A stretch of DNA of 49,421 bases from Spirochaetaceae bacterium. GTDB lineage: Bacteria > Spirochaetota > Spirochaetia > DSM-27196 > SKKC01. Below the pieces are notes generated by a model. It did no database searches. It saw nothing but the letters and a program-made list of their open reading frames with translations, and was not told where the DNA came from. Positions 24,858-34,339 of the stretch are shown in pieces. The DNA lies in the NCBI GenBank assembly GCA_003554375.1, contig PWGF01000107.1, positions 1 through 49,421 of the forward strand, given 5' to 3'. Every line of letters begins with the position of its first letter. Positions within the stretch are counted from its first letter, which is position 1. The translations under genes were made by a program, and so were the position numbers.

Positions 24858-25523
24858 ATGACGACGACGGAAGGAACCGGTGGCCGCGACCGCGACCATC
24901 AGGATTTGCGGATACGCAAGACCAGGAAGGCGTTATGGGACGCCCTTATCGATCTCGTCGTGGAGAAAGGCCTACACGCAATTACCATCACGGACCTTAC
25001 CCGCCGGGCAATGGTCAACCGGTCGACCTTCTACGCGCACTTCGAAGACAAGGAAGACCTGCTGAATCAAGGCATATCCGACCGCCTCAACGACCTGCTC
25101 GCTGAGGCACCGCCGCCGCCAAGCGACACCGCGGCAGTCGATCTCGACGAGCCGCATCCCGCGGCAGTCCGGTTCTTCGAGCACGTCCGGGAAAACGAGC
25201 GGTTCTATCGCGCGATGATTACCGAAGGGCGGCTTGCGGAATTTCTTCAGCGCTTTGAGGAAAACGCGGCGTCACACGTCGCATCACGCCTGAGACAGGT
25301 AGACCAGACGCTGCACCCGACGGTCCCGGTCGACGCATTGGTGCACGTCGCCGTCGGGATCCAGGTCAGTCTGGCCCGGTGGTGGCTCGAGGGCGGCATG
25401 CAGCCCGGCCCCGACCGGATGGCACTGTACATGGCTCGCGTGTCCACCCTCGGCATCTATTCGTGTCTCGGTCTTCCCACCCCTGCCGAGCCGCGCGAGG
25501 AAGAATTTCCCGTGCCTGAATAG
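24858..25523 (+). CDS. TetR/AcrR-family repressor of the RND operon
   Basis: DNA-binding regulator of 221 residues. The helix-turn-helix is clear: RKALWDALIDLVVEKGLHAITITDLTRRAMVNRSTFYAHFEDKEDLL covers residues about 23-69. The C-terminal half is a helical ligand domain including HVAVGIQVSLARWWLEGGM. ATG 24858 starts just before an acidic tail; an ATG 18 bases upstream is also possible. Divergent orientation and the shared palindrome make the RND operon its likely target. Confidence 0.9.
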   Translation: MTTTEGTGGRDRDHQDLRIRKTRKALWDALIDLVVEKGLHAITITDLTRRAMVNRSTFYAHFEDKEDLLNQGISDRLNDLLAEAPPPPSDTAAVDLDEPHPAAVRFFEHVRENERFYRAMITEGRLAEFLQRFEENAASHVASRLRQVDQTLHPTVPVDALVHVAVGIQVSLARWWLEGGMQPGPDRMALYMARVSTLGIYSCLGLPTPAEPREEEFPVPE

Positions 25524-25726
25524 CTTGCACTGAGAGAGTGGGCGGTCCCGCCGCTTCTTGGCGCCGGCGAGAAGCCAAAGCGATGCGCCTCTCGGATCGG
25601 AAGCCGATAGGGCCGGTGTTGTGTCGAGTCGAGTGAGCGTTTCGGCCGGATCGTGTTGAGGGTGAGTTCGGCGACTCGGCCGGCAGCATGCGCCAAGTTC
25701 TGCGTGCGGAGTTGCTCAGATTCAGT

Positions 25727-28700
25727 TTAGCAAGAAGACGGCTCCAGCGGAAACTCCGTTCGGTACTCCGCATCCTGACCGGCGCCGGCTTGCTCGCCTG
25801 CGAACCATCGATACGGGATTCGCATCGGCGTACCCGCGTCGTTGCCGTAATGGAGCTCGCCGCGCAGGCCGTCGCCTAGATACGAGAGCCCTAGAATCCG
25901 GTTCATCCACTCCATCCAATTGCCTAACTCATCGAGGGGCGCATATCGAACTCGCACGGTCACCTGAGGGCTGGAAAACTTGGCGTGACCGACGAGCACG
26001 AGGTGATCCACCGCGCGCGTTGCCGCTACGTAGAAGAGGCGCTTCCGCTCCGCAAGCTGCTTATTGCGCGTACGCTTGCGGATGATCCGCTTCGCAAGCG
26101 TCGGTTCCGGCTCCCATTCGTTCTCCGGATTCGGCGCATCCAAACCGATCTCCAACGATTCGCGCCGCTCGATCCCCGACTCACCTATCCACGTTTCGTG
26201 CGGGATGTAGCCTGCATGCACTTTCTCCCGTGCTCCGAAGTTGAATCCGGCTCCCAGATCCGGCACGAACACCATCGGGAACTCCAGCCCTTTCGCCTGG
26301 TGTACCGTCATGATCTGCACGGCTCCGCCGAGGCCGATATCGATGTCCGCTTCTCCTTCCTCCTCGACATGATCGATTCGGTTCGAGAGCCAATCGGCGA
26401 ACTCGGTCACGCCGCCGTCGTCCTGCAGCATGATCCGCCGTGCGCTTTCGACGAGCTTCTCCACGTTGGACACGGCTTGGTCGCCCCGGTCTCCGCGCGC
26501 GAGGCTCGCGTAGTAGCCGCCCTCGTCCAGGACGAGTTGGAGAAACTCCGTAACGGGCATGCGTCCCGCAAGGTCCATCCACCGCTCGAGGTTCCCGGCC
26601 GCCTGAAGGAGTGCATCGCGGTCCTCCGGAGTAACCGTCGAGGCGAGCTCCGAAGCTGCTCCCGACTCCGCGTGGCGCCGGCGCTTCGCAAACGTTCGAA
26701 GCTTCTCCCAGAGGGAACGCCCTTCGAGCTGTTCGGCCAGCAGGAAGATCGCCTCGTCGGACACGTGCCCCGCCGGAGAACGGAGGAAGGCGACGAGCCG
26801 CCGGTCGTCCCACGGGTGCACCAGGAGGTCGAGAAGATTCCCCAAGTCGACAACTTCCTGGCGTTGATAGAACCCGCGCCCCCGGACGACCGTGAACTCG
26901 ATACGGCTTCGTCGAAGAGCCTCTTCGTAGGTCTTGATCATCGTGCGGCGGTTGAGAAGAATCGCGACGGCGGGCTTCCCCGCCCGCGCGTTCTCGCGCA
27001 CCCGGGCGTATCGCTCGTCCGTTCCGGAAAACACCTCCCGGATCTTCTCGGCTATGAGGATCGCCTCCCGGAAATGCGGGTCCGCCGGCGGCCCCGCCCG
27101 GGAGGCGCGTGTCTCCTCCGTGGTCGGCTCTGCGCCGCCCTGCCGCTCCGTTCCCACGCCGGCGTGCGCCCCGGGGGGCGCCGGCGCGTCGGCGTCCACG
27201 AGCAACAGCTCGACGCTGCCGCGCGCGCGGTTGCCCGAGCACCGCAGGAGCTGTGGCTTGGCGTCGTATTCCTCGTATACTTCCCGATGGAGGAGGTCTC
27301 GAAAGAACATGTTGATGAAGTTGACCGGAACCTCGGCGGAGCGGAAGTTGTCCGCGAACACGATCTCGCCGGCATGACTCATCTCGAGGTCGGATACGTA
27401 CCTCCGGCGCGCGTCCTCATACTCGCTATCGTGTTCGGCAGCAAGCGCGAACGCACGTTCATCATGACCTGCCGCTCGATTCGCGCGGATCAGCTCGTGT
27501 CGCACTCGTGAGAAGAGGGTCACATCGCCGCCTCGGAAGGAGTAGATCGCCTGCTTCTCGTCACCGACGACGAAGAGCTTCGGATCGGTGACCGCGCCAT
27601 TCGGGTCGGCGGCGATCCTCCGCACGATACGCCACTGAAGCTCGTTCGTATCCTGGAACTCGTCCACCATGATGAACTGAAAGCGATCCTGGAGCTCCCG
27701 CAGTACGTGCGCGTGGCGCTCCTCGCTCACCAACCGGTGAACCAGCAACTGGAGGTCTTGGAAATCGAGGTAGTTGGCCTCATCCTTGTCTTTGCGGTAT
27801 GCGCGCACGCAGTACTGCGCAACACGCGAAAGGGCCTGCAAGAGCGCGAATCCCTCCCTCTCATGCTCCGGGACGAGCTCGAACTCCTCCACGGGAAACG
27901 CCCGGACCACGTATCGGAGCCGGTACATCGCAGCTTTCATCCGCTCGAACGCGCCGGAGTGCCATACCTTCGGCTTCCGGTTCGGAATCCGTAGCTCGTG
28001 CTCGATAGCTTGTTTCGTTGATACAAGCCGATCCGCGTCCGGGGAGGTATCCGCGGCCCGGGCGCTCTGGGTATCGAGCTCGCGGACCAGCCTGAGCAAC
28101 GTGGCCCGCTTCTCTTCGAGCTTCGAGCCCTCGGCCTCGCTTCCGGGCGCCGCCGCCTCGAGCTCCTGCGCGCATACCCGGAGCTCTCCGCCGCAGTGGA
28201 GCTTGTACGCCATCTCGCGGATCATGCACGCGCGGTACGCCGGCAAGCGATCGCGATAGCAATCCCAGTCGAGCGCTCCGAACTCTTCGATCCACGCTCC
28301 GGTATCCTCCCGTCTGCGAATGACGGTGAAGAGGACGCCTGCGAGCGCGCTGCGCGAAAACTCGCTGCTGAGCAGCTGCAGGTCCGCATTCTGCTTGTCC
28401 GCGGCCAGCTCCCGAATCGAGCGGCTGATGCTTCGCCGCAGTACGAACATGCTGTCCGTCTCGTCGAGGATGCGAAAGTACGGATCCACTCCCGCTTCGA
28501 TCGGGTACTCGCGGAGCACGGCGGCACAGAAGGCATGGAACGTACTGACATAGTTCTGGAGAAACGTATCCTTGAGCCACTGGAAATGGCGCAGCCGTCG
28601 ATCCGCCGAGCGAGCTCCCGCGGTTGAGCCGCGCCCGTCCCCAGCCCGCTCGAGTTTCTCCTCGATTGCGCGGTAGATCCGCTCCTTCATCTCTACGGCG

Positions 28701-28885
28701 GCTTTATCCGTGAAGGTGAGCACCAGCAAGCGGTCGAGCCCAAGCTCTTCCCGAGCCAGAATCCGCACGATCCGCCGGGTAAGAACGGCGGTCTTCCCGG
28801 TGCCTGCCCCGGCGGTCACCGCCAGGTTACGCTGGTAATCGGTTGCAAGATGCTGAGGCAGCGTTGGTCGAAACGTACCTTCCAT
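25727..28885 (-). CDS. addA: AddA-like UvrD-family helicase, without C-terminal nuclease domain
   Basis: Protein of 1052 residues that should unwind DNA ends in double-strand-break repair with AddB. Walker A (TAGAGTGKT) is at residues 24-32, motif II reads VDEFQDTNE, motif V-like IMTVHQAKGLEFPMVFVPDLG and motif VI KRLFYVAATRAVDHL. After motif VI only about 115 residues remain, with no PD-(D/E)XK nuclease motif; normal AddA is about 1200 residues and carries the nuclease there. It lies 46 bases downstream of addB on the same strand. It could also be named a RecB-like helicase. Confidence 0.88.
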   Translation of the reverse strand: MEGTFRPTLPQHLATDYQRNLAVTAGAGTGKTAVLTRRIVRILAREELGLDRLLVLTFTDKAAVEMKERIYRAIEEKLERAGDGRGSTAGARSADRRLRHFQWLKDTFLQNYVSTFHAFCAAVLREYPIEAGVDPYFRILDETDSMFVLRRSISRSIRELAADKQNADLQLLSSEFSRSALAGVLFTVIRRREDTGAWIEEFGALDWDCYRDRLPAYRACMIREMAYKLHCGGELRVCAQELEAAAPGSEAEGSKLEEKRATLLRLVRELDTQSARAADTSPDADRLVSTKQAIEHELRIPNRKPKVWHSGAFERMKAAMYRLRYVVRAFPVEEFELVPEHEREGFALLQALSRVAQYCVRAYRKDKDEANYLDFQDLQLLVHRLVSEERHAHVLRELQDRFQFIMVDEFQDTNELQWRIVRRIAADPNGAVTDPKLFVVGDEKQAIYSFRGGDVTLFSRVRHELIRANRAAGHDERAFALAAEHDSEYEDARRRYVSDLEMSHAGEIVFADNFRSAEVPVNFINMFFRDLLHREVYEEYDAKPQLLRCSGNRARGSVELLLVDADAPAPPGAHAGVGTERQGGAEPTTEETRASRAGPPADPHFREAILIAEKIREVFSGTDERYARVRENARAGKPAVAILLNRRTMIKTYEEALRRSRIEFTVVRGRGFYQRQEVVDLGNLLDLLVHPWDDRRLVAFLRSPAGHVSDEAIFLLAEQLEGRSLWEKLRTFAKRRRHAESGAASELASTVTPEDRDALLQAAGNLERWMDLAGRMPVTEFLQLVLDEGGYYASLARGDRGDQAVSNVEKLVESARRIMLQDDGGVTEFADWLSNRIDHVEEEGEADIDIGLGGAVQIMTVHQAKGLEFPMVFVPDLGAGFNFGAREKVHAGYIPHETWIGESGIERRESLEIGLDAPNPENEWEPEPTLAKRIIRKRTRNKQLAERKRLFYVAATRAVDHLVLVGHAKFSSPQVTVRVRYAPLDELGNWMEWMNRILGLSYLGDGLRGELHYGNDAGTPMRIPYRWFAGEQAGAGQDAEYRTEFPLEPSSC

Positions 28886-28900
28886 GCCGGTTCCGTCTCC

Positions 28901-28945
28901 TTTATCCGGTGTCGTTCTATCCGACGGCCGTTTATCCGATGGCGT
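28901..28945. repeat. Three imperfect 15-bp tandem units across the addB/addA junction
   Basis: Units start at 28901 (TTTATCCGGTGTCGT), 28916 (TCTATCCGACGGCCG) and 28931 (TTTATCCGATGGCGT). The last one includes the addB stop codon, so the repeat extends the spacer to the addA start. Confidence 0.6.
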
Positions 28946-31900
28946 CCGTCACGTTGACTCCTCCGGTGCCCCGGAGGTTCGCGGCCAAGCGCTCGGCGCG
29001 AAGCGCATCGCGTCTGCAGATCCTGCGAAACGCGCACTCCCGGCATTCGCGCTCCGCCGAGCTGCCGAGCGAAAAGTGGAACACCCCCGTTTGCATAAGC
29101 CGGTAGAGCGCCGTGGCTCGTGCCTTTACCTGCTCGATGATGTTCTCGAAAGCGTTCTGCTCCGTGAACCCTTCGCGCCGGCCCGAGAAGATTGGTTGGT
29201 CCTCTGAGGTTGCGTCGCGCCGCGCAGCACGAAGGTCGGCGCGGGCGAAGTATCCACCGCGTCGCAGCTCCCGGGCGCTCCGGACCAAATAGACCCCCGC
29301 GCCGCCTGCCGGCAACGCGATCCTGCGGCGTGCCGCGTACTCCTGAAGGAAGACGACGGCAAGCGGGAGATCGAACCGCAGCCCTCCCGCAATCGCAGCC
29401 GCGTTCCCGAGCGTCCCGGTGGTATAGCGGTAGGCCACAAGCGCTTCTTTTCCGATCGTACGATCCACCCGGTCGACCGTTACATGAACCCGGGGCCCCG
29501 GCTCCAGAGAAACCGTGCCTGCCAGGTTTGCCGCGTAGGGCCGGAGAAAATCGGGGGCGTTTCGCTCGTAATCGAGGAACGTCGCAAGGACGCCGCGCCG
29601 CTCGTTCGAGCCCTCGCTCGCCTTCTCCAGGCCGGAGAGGAGCGAGCGCCGCAACCGGCTCGAAAACGCATCCTCCTCGTTCTCGTCCAAGACCGCACGG
29701 TAGTGCCGTTCTACCGCGTCCTCGATGAAAGCCTCCGCGTCCGCCGGCACCGCCTCTTCGCCGGCCGCGCGCTCGGTATACTCGGCGAGTACCGCCCGGA
29801 GAATGCGGCCCGCGTCGCTGAGGTCCGGGTGATACGCCGGCTCTTCCCTGAGGTTCAGCACGTCGTCAAAGAAGAACCGCGCCGGACACCCTGCATAGCG
29901 CTCCAGAGTTTCCGGGGTAAACCGGATTCGATCGATTGCCTCCGCCAACAAATCCAGGCTCCTGGAAACCGGCCGGAACATCCCGTCGTACTCGGAGAGA
30001 TGCTTCCGACTCGAGGTCAGCCCGTCGAAGCGCATGACCGAAACGACCGTCCCGAGCGCCTTCGGATCCGACCGCTCGATCGTGCGAAGCGCTGGAAGCG
30101 CGCGGTCGTACGACCGGTCCACATGCTTGGCCGCGAATACGATCTGCTCACGCCGCGAATAGAGCGCTGTCTCGCGCTCCGCCCCGCCGGCCTCCTCTGG
30201 AGCCGCATCTCCCGCTTCGGGACCCGCCGGTATCCCGCGCACCACCGCCGCTCCGCGCTCGATATCGCCCACAAAGGGCGACTCCGCCAGCCGTTTTCCG
30301 TTCTCCGCCCGCGGAACCGTGAGCACGAGCCGGCGCTCGGTCGAGCGAACGAGCTGGTGGAATCGATATCGGCCGTGGTCCACGGTCGTGTAGGCGCTTC
30401 CGAGCCCCAGGCCGTCTTTGCGCGGCTGGAGGAAGCTGTAGCTTTCGCCGGCCGGGAACTCGCCGTCGACGAGCCCGCAGACAAACGTGTACCCGTGGCG
30501 GCGGTACTGCGTGCCTTCGGGCGACGCCACACTCACGGAATCGGTCTCGGGATCGCCAACCCGGAACGTCGCTTCCTCCATCGCAGCCGAGAACAGACGC
30601 ACCAGCCGTGAGAGCGGAAGCTCGGATCCTTCGTCGCCGAGCATCGGCGCCACGTCGGACGGCATGCGGGCCGAAATCTCCGACACCGCGCCCAGGATCG
30701 CCCGGTCCCGTGCCCGGATTTCGGTGTCCGGGCACGCTTCGACGCATTCGGGCACGCGGAAGCGACGGAGGACCTCTTGCACTCGATCGCAAAACGCCCC
30801 TGCGCTCATCCGGCTCGACCAGCGCTGAAGCTCGCGCACCGCGCGGCTCTCGAGATAGAGGCCGGTGAGGGCTTCCAGCGAAGCGGCCTCTCGCTCGCTA
30901 TCCGAGAGCCCATCCAACTTGGCGATGTATCGTCGGACGATCTCGGCCTGCGGCAGGTCGCAACCCGAGCCCGCCGCGCGGTACGCACGGTCGCGCACTC
31001 GCTTCACGTACGATAAATCGAGCTCGGACTCCGTAGGCTCAGGGAGGAGCTCGTTCAGTCGATGTGCCGGGACCAGCTCAACCCCCTTGCTCTCTTGAAG
31101 CGCCGCCAGCTCGGTGGCTCCCACCCGGTCGCGAAAGCACGTGTACGGCGATGCGAGAATCGACTCGTGCAGGGCGTATGGGTTCGGGAGCGCGATCTGC
31201 TGCACGACCGCGCGCACGAGCGATGCAAGCGGATATCGCAGAAGCGGAACCCCACGCTCGAGTCGATACGAGACGCCGTAGCGAGGAAAGACCTCATCCA
31301 CGATCGAGGAGTATCGTTCGTAGTCCGGCGCCACGACCCGGCGAATCTGTCGGGCAATCGCGGTGACCTCGGCGTAACGCTCGTCGTATCGTTGGACTCG
31401 GACGAATCGGTCCGCGCCCGGCTCGCCGTCCGTGGCGCCCGCGGAACCGATGACATCCGCGGGACCTCCCTCCGGTCCGCGGCAAGTCGTCTCGGAGCGG
31501 AACACCGCGTTTGAGAGGGCGACAAACGCATCCTCCGGCTGCGAGGCCTCGGGGGCTTCGCAGCTCCCGAGTACGCGCTCCTCCACCAGCCCGTCGAGCC
31601 GCTCGAGAAGCCGTTCAACGCTCTCTTGAACCCGCAGCGCCTGCTCCGGGGCGTGCGGATCGCGCGCAACGAGGATCGCCGCGTTCGGCCCGCTTCCGCC
31701 GGACCCTCCTCCGTCCCCGCTATCGCCGGCATCGCCGGTACTTCCGCCCGACCAACCTCCGTGCCCGCTGTCGCCGGTATCGCGGGGATCTCTACCGGCC
31801 TCGGGTCTATCGCCGGCATTGCCGACGGCCTCGGGGCTGCCCGTCCCGCTCCCGGAGGGGTCCGGCATCGCGCCGGCGGCAACGCGGCGCGCGAGCGCGG

Positions 31901-32639
31901 ACAGAAGCTCGGCTTCCAAGGGCCGGAGGTAGCGGAACCCGGCAAACACGAGCAGATCACCTGAATCGATTCCGAGCGGGGCCGCCCATCCGGCTTCGCC
32001 TTCCGGCGCGGCGGTCTCGGCAGCACCAGTGGAACCAGCCGCCTCCGGCGCGGCGGCGGCACTCACGCCGCGCCGGCTTCCCACGCCGCCCGGCCTTTCC
32101 GCGCCGTCCAAGCGGCCCCCGCCTTCCAGGTACCGGAGAAGCTGCAGAAGGCCGCGCCGGACGTCGAACCCGAACTCGGCAAGCCGCTCCTCATACTCAT
32201 CGTGAATTCGGATCAACTCGCCTTCCTTGAACGAGAAGCTTGCGCTTCCCTTCAACCGTGCGATTGCCGACCGGAGGTCTTCCACGACCGTGCACCGGTA
32301 GTGCTCGATGAACTCGGCGAGCGCTCTGGCATAGCCTTGTTTGCGCGTCTGAATGTTGAGGTATCCGGCGCCCTGGCTGCTCAAGATGTCGTTGAGGAGT
32401 GCGCGACGCCCCTCCGGCGGGACGAACCCTCGATGTCCGCACGCACGGACGAACTGTTCGACGAGCTCCGGAAGCGTCCGGACGGCCCTAACATTCCGGT
32501 CCGAGAACGCTTCCGCCACGCGCGACTTCACCTCGTCGTCCGGGACGATCAAAACCGCCGGGTGCGTGCCCAGCCATGCGCTCCGGTACGCCACCAGCTC
32601 GTGCCAATCGTGAGCTCGATACACTACTACGCGGGCCAT
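28932..32639 (-). CDS. addB: AddB-like subunit with degenerate nuclease site
   Basis: Protein of 1235 residues, second subunit of an AddAB-type end-processing enzyme. It has an inactive helicase-like body and a C-terminal RecB-like nuclease domain. Four cysteines of the iron-sulfur staple remain: one in YAGCPARFFF (about residue 918) and three in ECRECAFRRIC near the C-terminus. The nuclease core, however, reads VDRVD...ALVAYRYTTG about residues 1055-1075, where family members have a D-Y-K triad: the second Asp is Ala and Lys is Arg. A Gly/Asp/Ser-rich insert lies at about residues 260-350. ATG 32639 begins at MARVVVYRAH. First gene of addB-addA. Confidence 0.85.
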   Translation of the reverse strand: MARVVVYRAHDWHELVAYRSAWLGTHPAVLIVPDDEVKSRVAEAFSDRNVRAVRTLPELVEQFVRACGHRGFVPPEGRRALLNDILSSQGAGYLNIQTRKQGYARALAEFIEHYRCTVVEDLRSAIARLKGSASFSFKEGELIRIHDEYEERLAEFGFDVRRGLLQLLRYLEGGGRLDGAERPGGVGSRRGVSAAAAPEAAGSTGAAETAAPEGEAGWAAPLGIDSGDLLVFAGFRYLRPLEAELLSALARRVAAGAMPDPSGSGTGSPEAVGNAGDRPEAGRDPRDTGDSGHGGWSGGSTGDAGDSGDGGGSGGSGPNAAILVARDPHAPEQALRVQESVERLLERLDGLVEERVLGSCEAPEASQPEDAFVALSNAVFRSETTCRGPEGGPADVIGSAGATDGEPGADRFVRVQRYDERYAEVTAIARQIRRVVAPDYERYSSIVDEVFPRYGVSYRLERGVPLLRYPLASLVRAVVQQIALPNPYALHESILASPYTCFRDRVGATELAALQESKGVELVPAHRLNELLPEPTESELDLSYVKRVRDRAYRAAGSGCDLPQAEIVRRYIAKLDGLSDSEREAASLEALTGLYLESRAVRELQRWSSRMSAGAFCDRVQEVLRRFRVPECVEACPDTEIRARDRAILGAVSEISARMPSDVAPMLGDEGSELPLSRLVRLFSAAMEEATFRVGDPETDSVSVASPEGTQYRRHGYTFVCGLVDGEFPAGESYSFLQPRKDGLGLGSAYTTVDHGRYRFHQLVRSTERRLVLTVPRAENGKRLAESPFVGDIERGAAVVRGIPAGPEAGDAAPEEAGGAERETALYSRREQIVFAAKHVDRSYDRALPALRTIERSDPKALGTVVSVMRFDGLTSSRKHLSEYDGMFRPVSRSLDLLAEAIDRIRFTPETLERYAGCPARFFFDDVLNLREEPAYHPDLSDAGRILRAVLAEYTERAAGEEAVPADAEAFIEDAVERHYRAVLDENEEDAFSSRLRRSLLSGLEKASEGSNERRGVLATFLDYERNAPDFLRPYAANLAGTVSLEPGPRVHVTVDRVDRTIGKEALVAYRYTTGTLGNAAAIAGGLRFDLPLAVVFLQEYAARRRIALPAGGAGVYLVRSARELRRGGYFARADLRAARRDATSEDQPIFSGRREGFTEQNAFENIIEQVKARATALYRLMQTGVFHFSLGSSAERECRECAFRRICRRDALRAERLAANLRGTGGVNVTDAIG

Positions 32640-32681
32640 ACCGTACTCTCTCGAATTCCGGCGCAAACGTAAACCGTCGAC

Positions 32682-32867
32682 GGCTGCATATTCAGGGCAA
32701 ACGCAGTTGGACAACCCGCCTGGATGCGCGGCGGCGAGCGGGCGCTCGTGGGCGCTCGCCAGGGCCCCTGGTGGTGTGGTGAGACGGGTGAGTACTCGGT
32801 TCAACGGCTTTCGGCCGCCGCCGTCGAACCGTACGGATCCAACTGCGTTTGCCCTGGCTGCATATTC
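32682..32867. repeat. Inverted 19-bp repeat combined with direct 12-bp repeat upstream of addB
   Basis: CAGGGCAAACGCAGTTGGA (32693-32711) and its exact complement TCCAACTGCGTTTGCCCTG (32838-32856) are 126 bases apart. A 12-mer, GGCTGCATATTC, sits at the outer edge of both (32682-32693 and 32856-32867) but in direct orientation. Between them is another near-perfect 11-bp hairpin (GGTTCAACGGC with GCCGTCGAACC, about 32800-32830). No gene fits the interval 32640-33040. It resembles a small non-coding element or an inversion scar. Confidence 0.75.
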
Positions 32868-33040
32868 CGTGCTTTGCGGGAGCTCCGGGGGAGACGACGA
32901 CTGCGCGGGCCGGGCGTGTCGTCGACCGGTCGCCGGCGCCGGGTCCCATTAACTACGCCACGCTTCAACGTAGCAGGGAGCCCGAAGGCACGCACAGTCC
33001 GCGGCCGCTTTCACCTGCCGGATAGACCCGAGGCCGATCC

Positions 33041-33742
33041 TCACCTCTCACGGCACGGCCGACCCCGCCACCTCGCCAGCACCTCTTCGACCTCACCTTG
33101 GACCGCCGCTCGTGCCTCCGAACGATCGAGACCTTGAGCAAGAAGCTCATCATAGCGCGTGTGCTGGTGCCGTACATGCGCCCGTACCGCTAACTCGAGC
33201 GCGCCCGGCTCCAGCTCCTTCGCCGCCGCGGTGCGACCGACTCTTCCGCTGCCCACCCGACATGCACGTTCGGCAATCGCCGCCTGCTCCTCGGACGGCG
33301 CATTCGGGAACAACTCGGCGATTCGGCTGCGAAAGGTGGCCACATACTGCTCGTTTGCTGCCGCCCGGCGCTCCGCAGCTCGCTCCCGAGCTCGTGCCCG
33401 TGCCTCTTCATCTTTCAAGCACTCCTCTTCGGCACGCGTAAGCGCCTGCTCCTCCACCAGGAGGCCCTGCCGCTCGTAGCGCTTGCGTGCGCGGCTGAAG
33501 CGGACCACCACTGCGTGCAGCGACGAGTACTTGCGGGCGCGCCGGGTCAGCGCTGTGTTGCCCCGCGGAAGGAAGACGAGGTGATCGAGATCGGCGCACG
33601 AGAGGCAAAGTGGGCGGTCCTTCTCCATGCGCAGGAACTCGCCCCTCCAAAGCTCGCTCTCGCACTCGGAGCATGTCGAGTTTCGCACAATGGAAAAAAC
33701 GACGATCTCGTCCGGGTTGTTACGCGATTGGCCTTGGTTCAT
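33041..33742 (-). CDS. DUF2293-domain protein with zinc-ribbon-like N-terminus
   Basis: Protein of 233 residues. The N-terminal part has two Cys pairs (STCSECESEL and LCLSCADLDH, residues about 24-49), likely a zinc site, followed by LVFLPRGNTALTRRARKYSS, which is the hallmark of DUF2293 proteins. A charged coiled-coil region (about 95-130) leads to a helical C-terminal DUF2293 domain with LDRSEARAAVQGEVEEVL. The role is unknown. It stands alone, on the same strand as addB but separated from it by the repeat module. Confidence 0.85.
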   Translation of the reverse strand: MNQGQSRNNPDEIVVFSIVRNSTCSECESELWRGEFLRMEKDRPLCLSCADLDHLVFLPRGNTALTRRARKYSSLHAVVVRFSRARKRYERQGLLVEEQALTRAEEECLKDEEARARARERAAERRAAANEQYVATFRSRIAELFPNAPSEEQAAIAERACRVGSGRVGRTAAAKELEPGALELAVRAHVRHQHTRYDELLAQGLDRSEARAAVQGEVEEVLARWRGRPCRER

Positions 33743-34031
33743 CGATACGAATTCCCGAGTCGTTGAATTCCCGGCTCTTTGAACACCGTGCAGCTCAGCA
33801 GGCGGCCGAAGGCCGGTCCGCTGGAGCGGCCGTGATACTCATGAACGCCTTCGCCTCGTGGCGGTACGGTGAGATACGTAATCGGTGCTCAAAGCCCTCC
33901 CGCCGCGCGGAAGATGCCGATCATGCGTTCGCATGTGCACCCTTACGAATTCTACCGAATTCTACTGCCGAATCGAGCTTCACACAAGCATGTCGCGCAT
34001 CTGTGTACCGGGGCATATGGTGTCATCTTCG
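33743..34031. other. Gap upstream of the AbrB-PIN pair
   Basis: No convincing coding frame. It contains a 10-bp tandem pair, ACGAATTCTA-CCGAATTCTA (33945-33964). Confidence 0.5.
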
Positions 34032-34060
34032 TTGACATTTGCCATGACAAATGACATTTT
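34032..34060 (+). promoter_or_regulatory. Promoter and dyad operator of the AbrB-PIN pair
   Basis: TTGACA (34032-34037) lies 17 bases before CATTTT (34055-34060). The inverted repeat CATTTG-6-CAAATG (34036-34053) fills the spacer, and TGACATTT/ATGACATTT occur as direct repeats. The ATG at 34067 is only a few bases from the expected transcription start. Confidence 0.55.
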
Positions 34061-34066
34061 ACTCCC

Positions 34067-34339
34067 ATGCGAGCGAAGTGCAGGATCGATAGCGCCGGGC
34101 GCCTCGTCATACCCAAGGAACTGCGGGATCGCTACGGACTCAATCCCGGGAGCGAGATCGATCTCGTGCCGGTTCCGGATGGAATAACGCTCATTCCGCG
34201 GCGGACCGAGCATCGCGTGGTGCGACGGGGGCAAGTCGTCGCTATCGATACCGGTGCCGGCGCAGCGCCGGCGGAGGCGTTCGATGTACGTTCCATGCGG
34301 ACGGAGAGGCTCGACCGGAAAACGGGGGATTCGACTTGA
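34067..34339 (+). CDS. AbrB/MazE-type antitoxin (SpoVT-AbrB fold)
   Basis: Antitoxin of 90 residues. The swapped-hairpin barrel is clear in MRAKCRIDSAGRLVIPKELRDRYGL, GSEIDLVPV and ITLIPR. The C-terminal part is more polar and would bind the toxin. Its TGA overlaps the TTG start of the PIN toxin gene. It likely autoregulates through the dyad at 34036-34053. Confidence 0.92.
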   Translation: MRAKCRIDSAGRLVIPKELRDRYGLNPGSEIDLVPVPDGITLIPRRTEHRVVRRGQVVAIDTGAGAAPAEAFDVRSMRTERLDRKTGDST

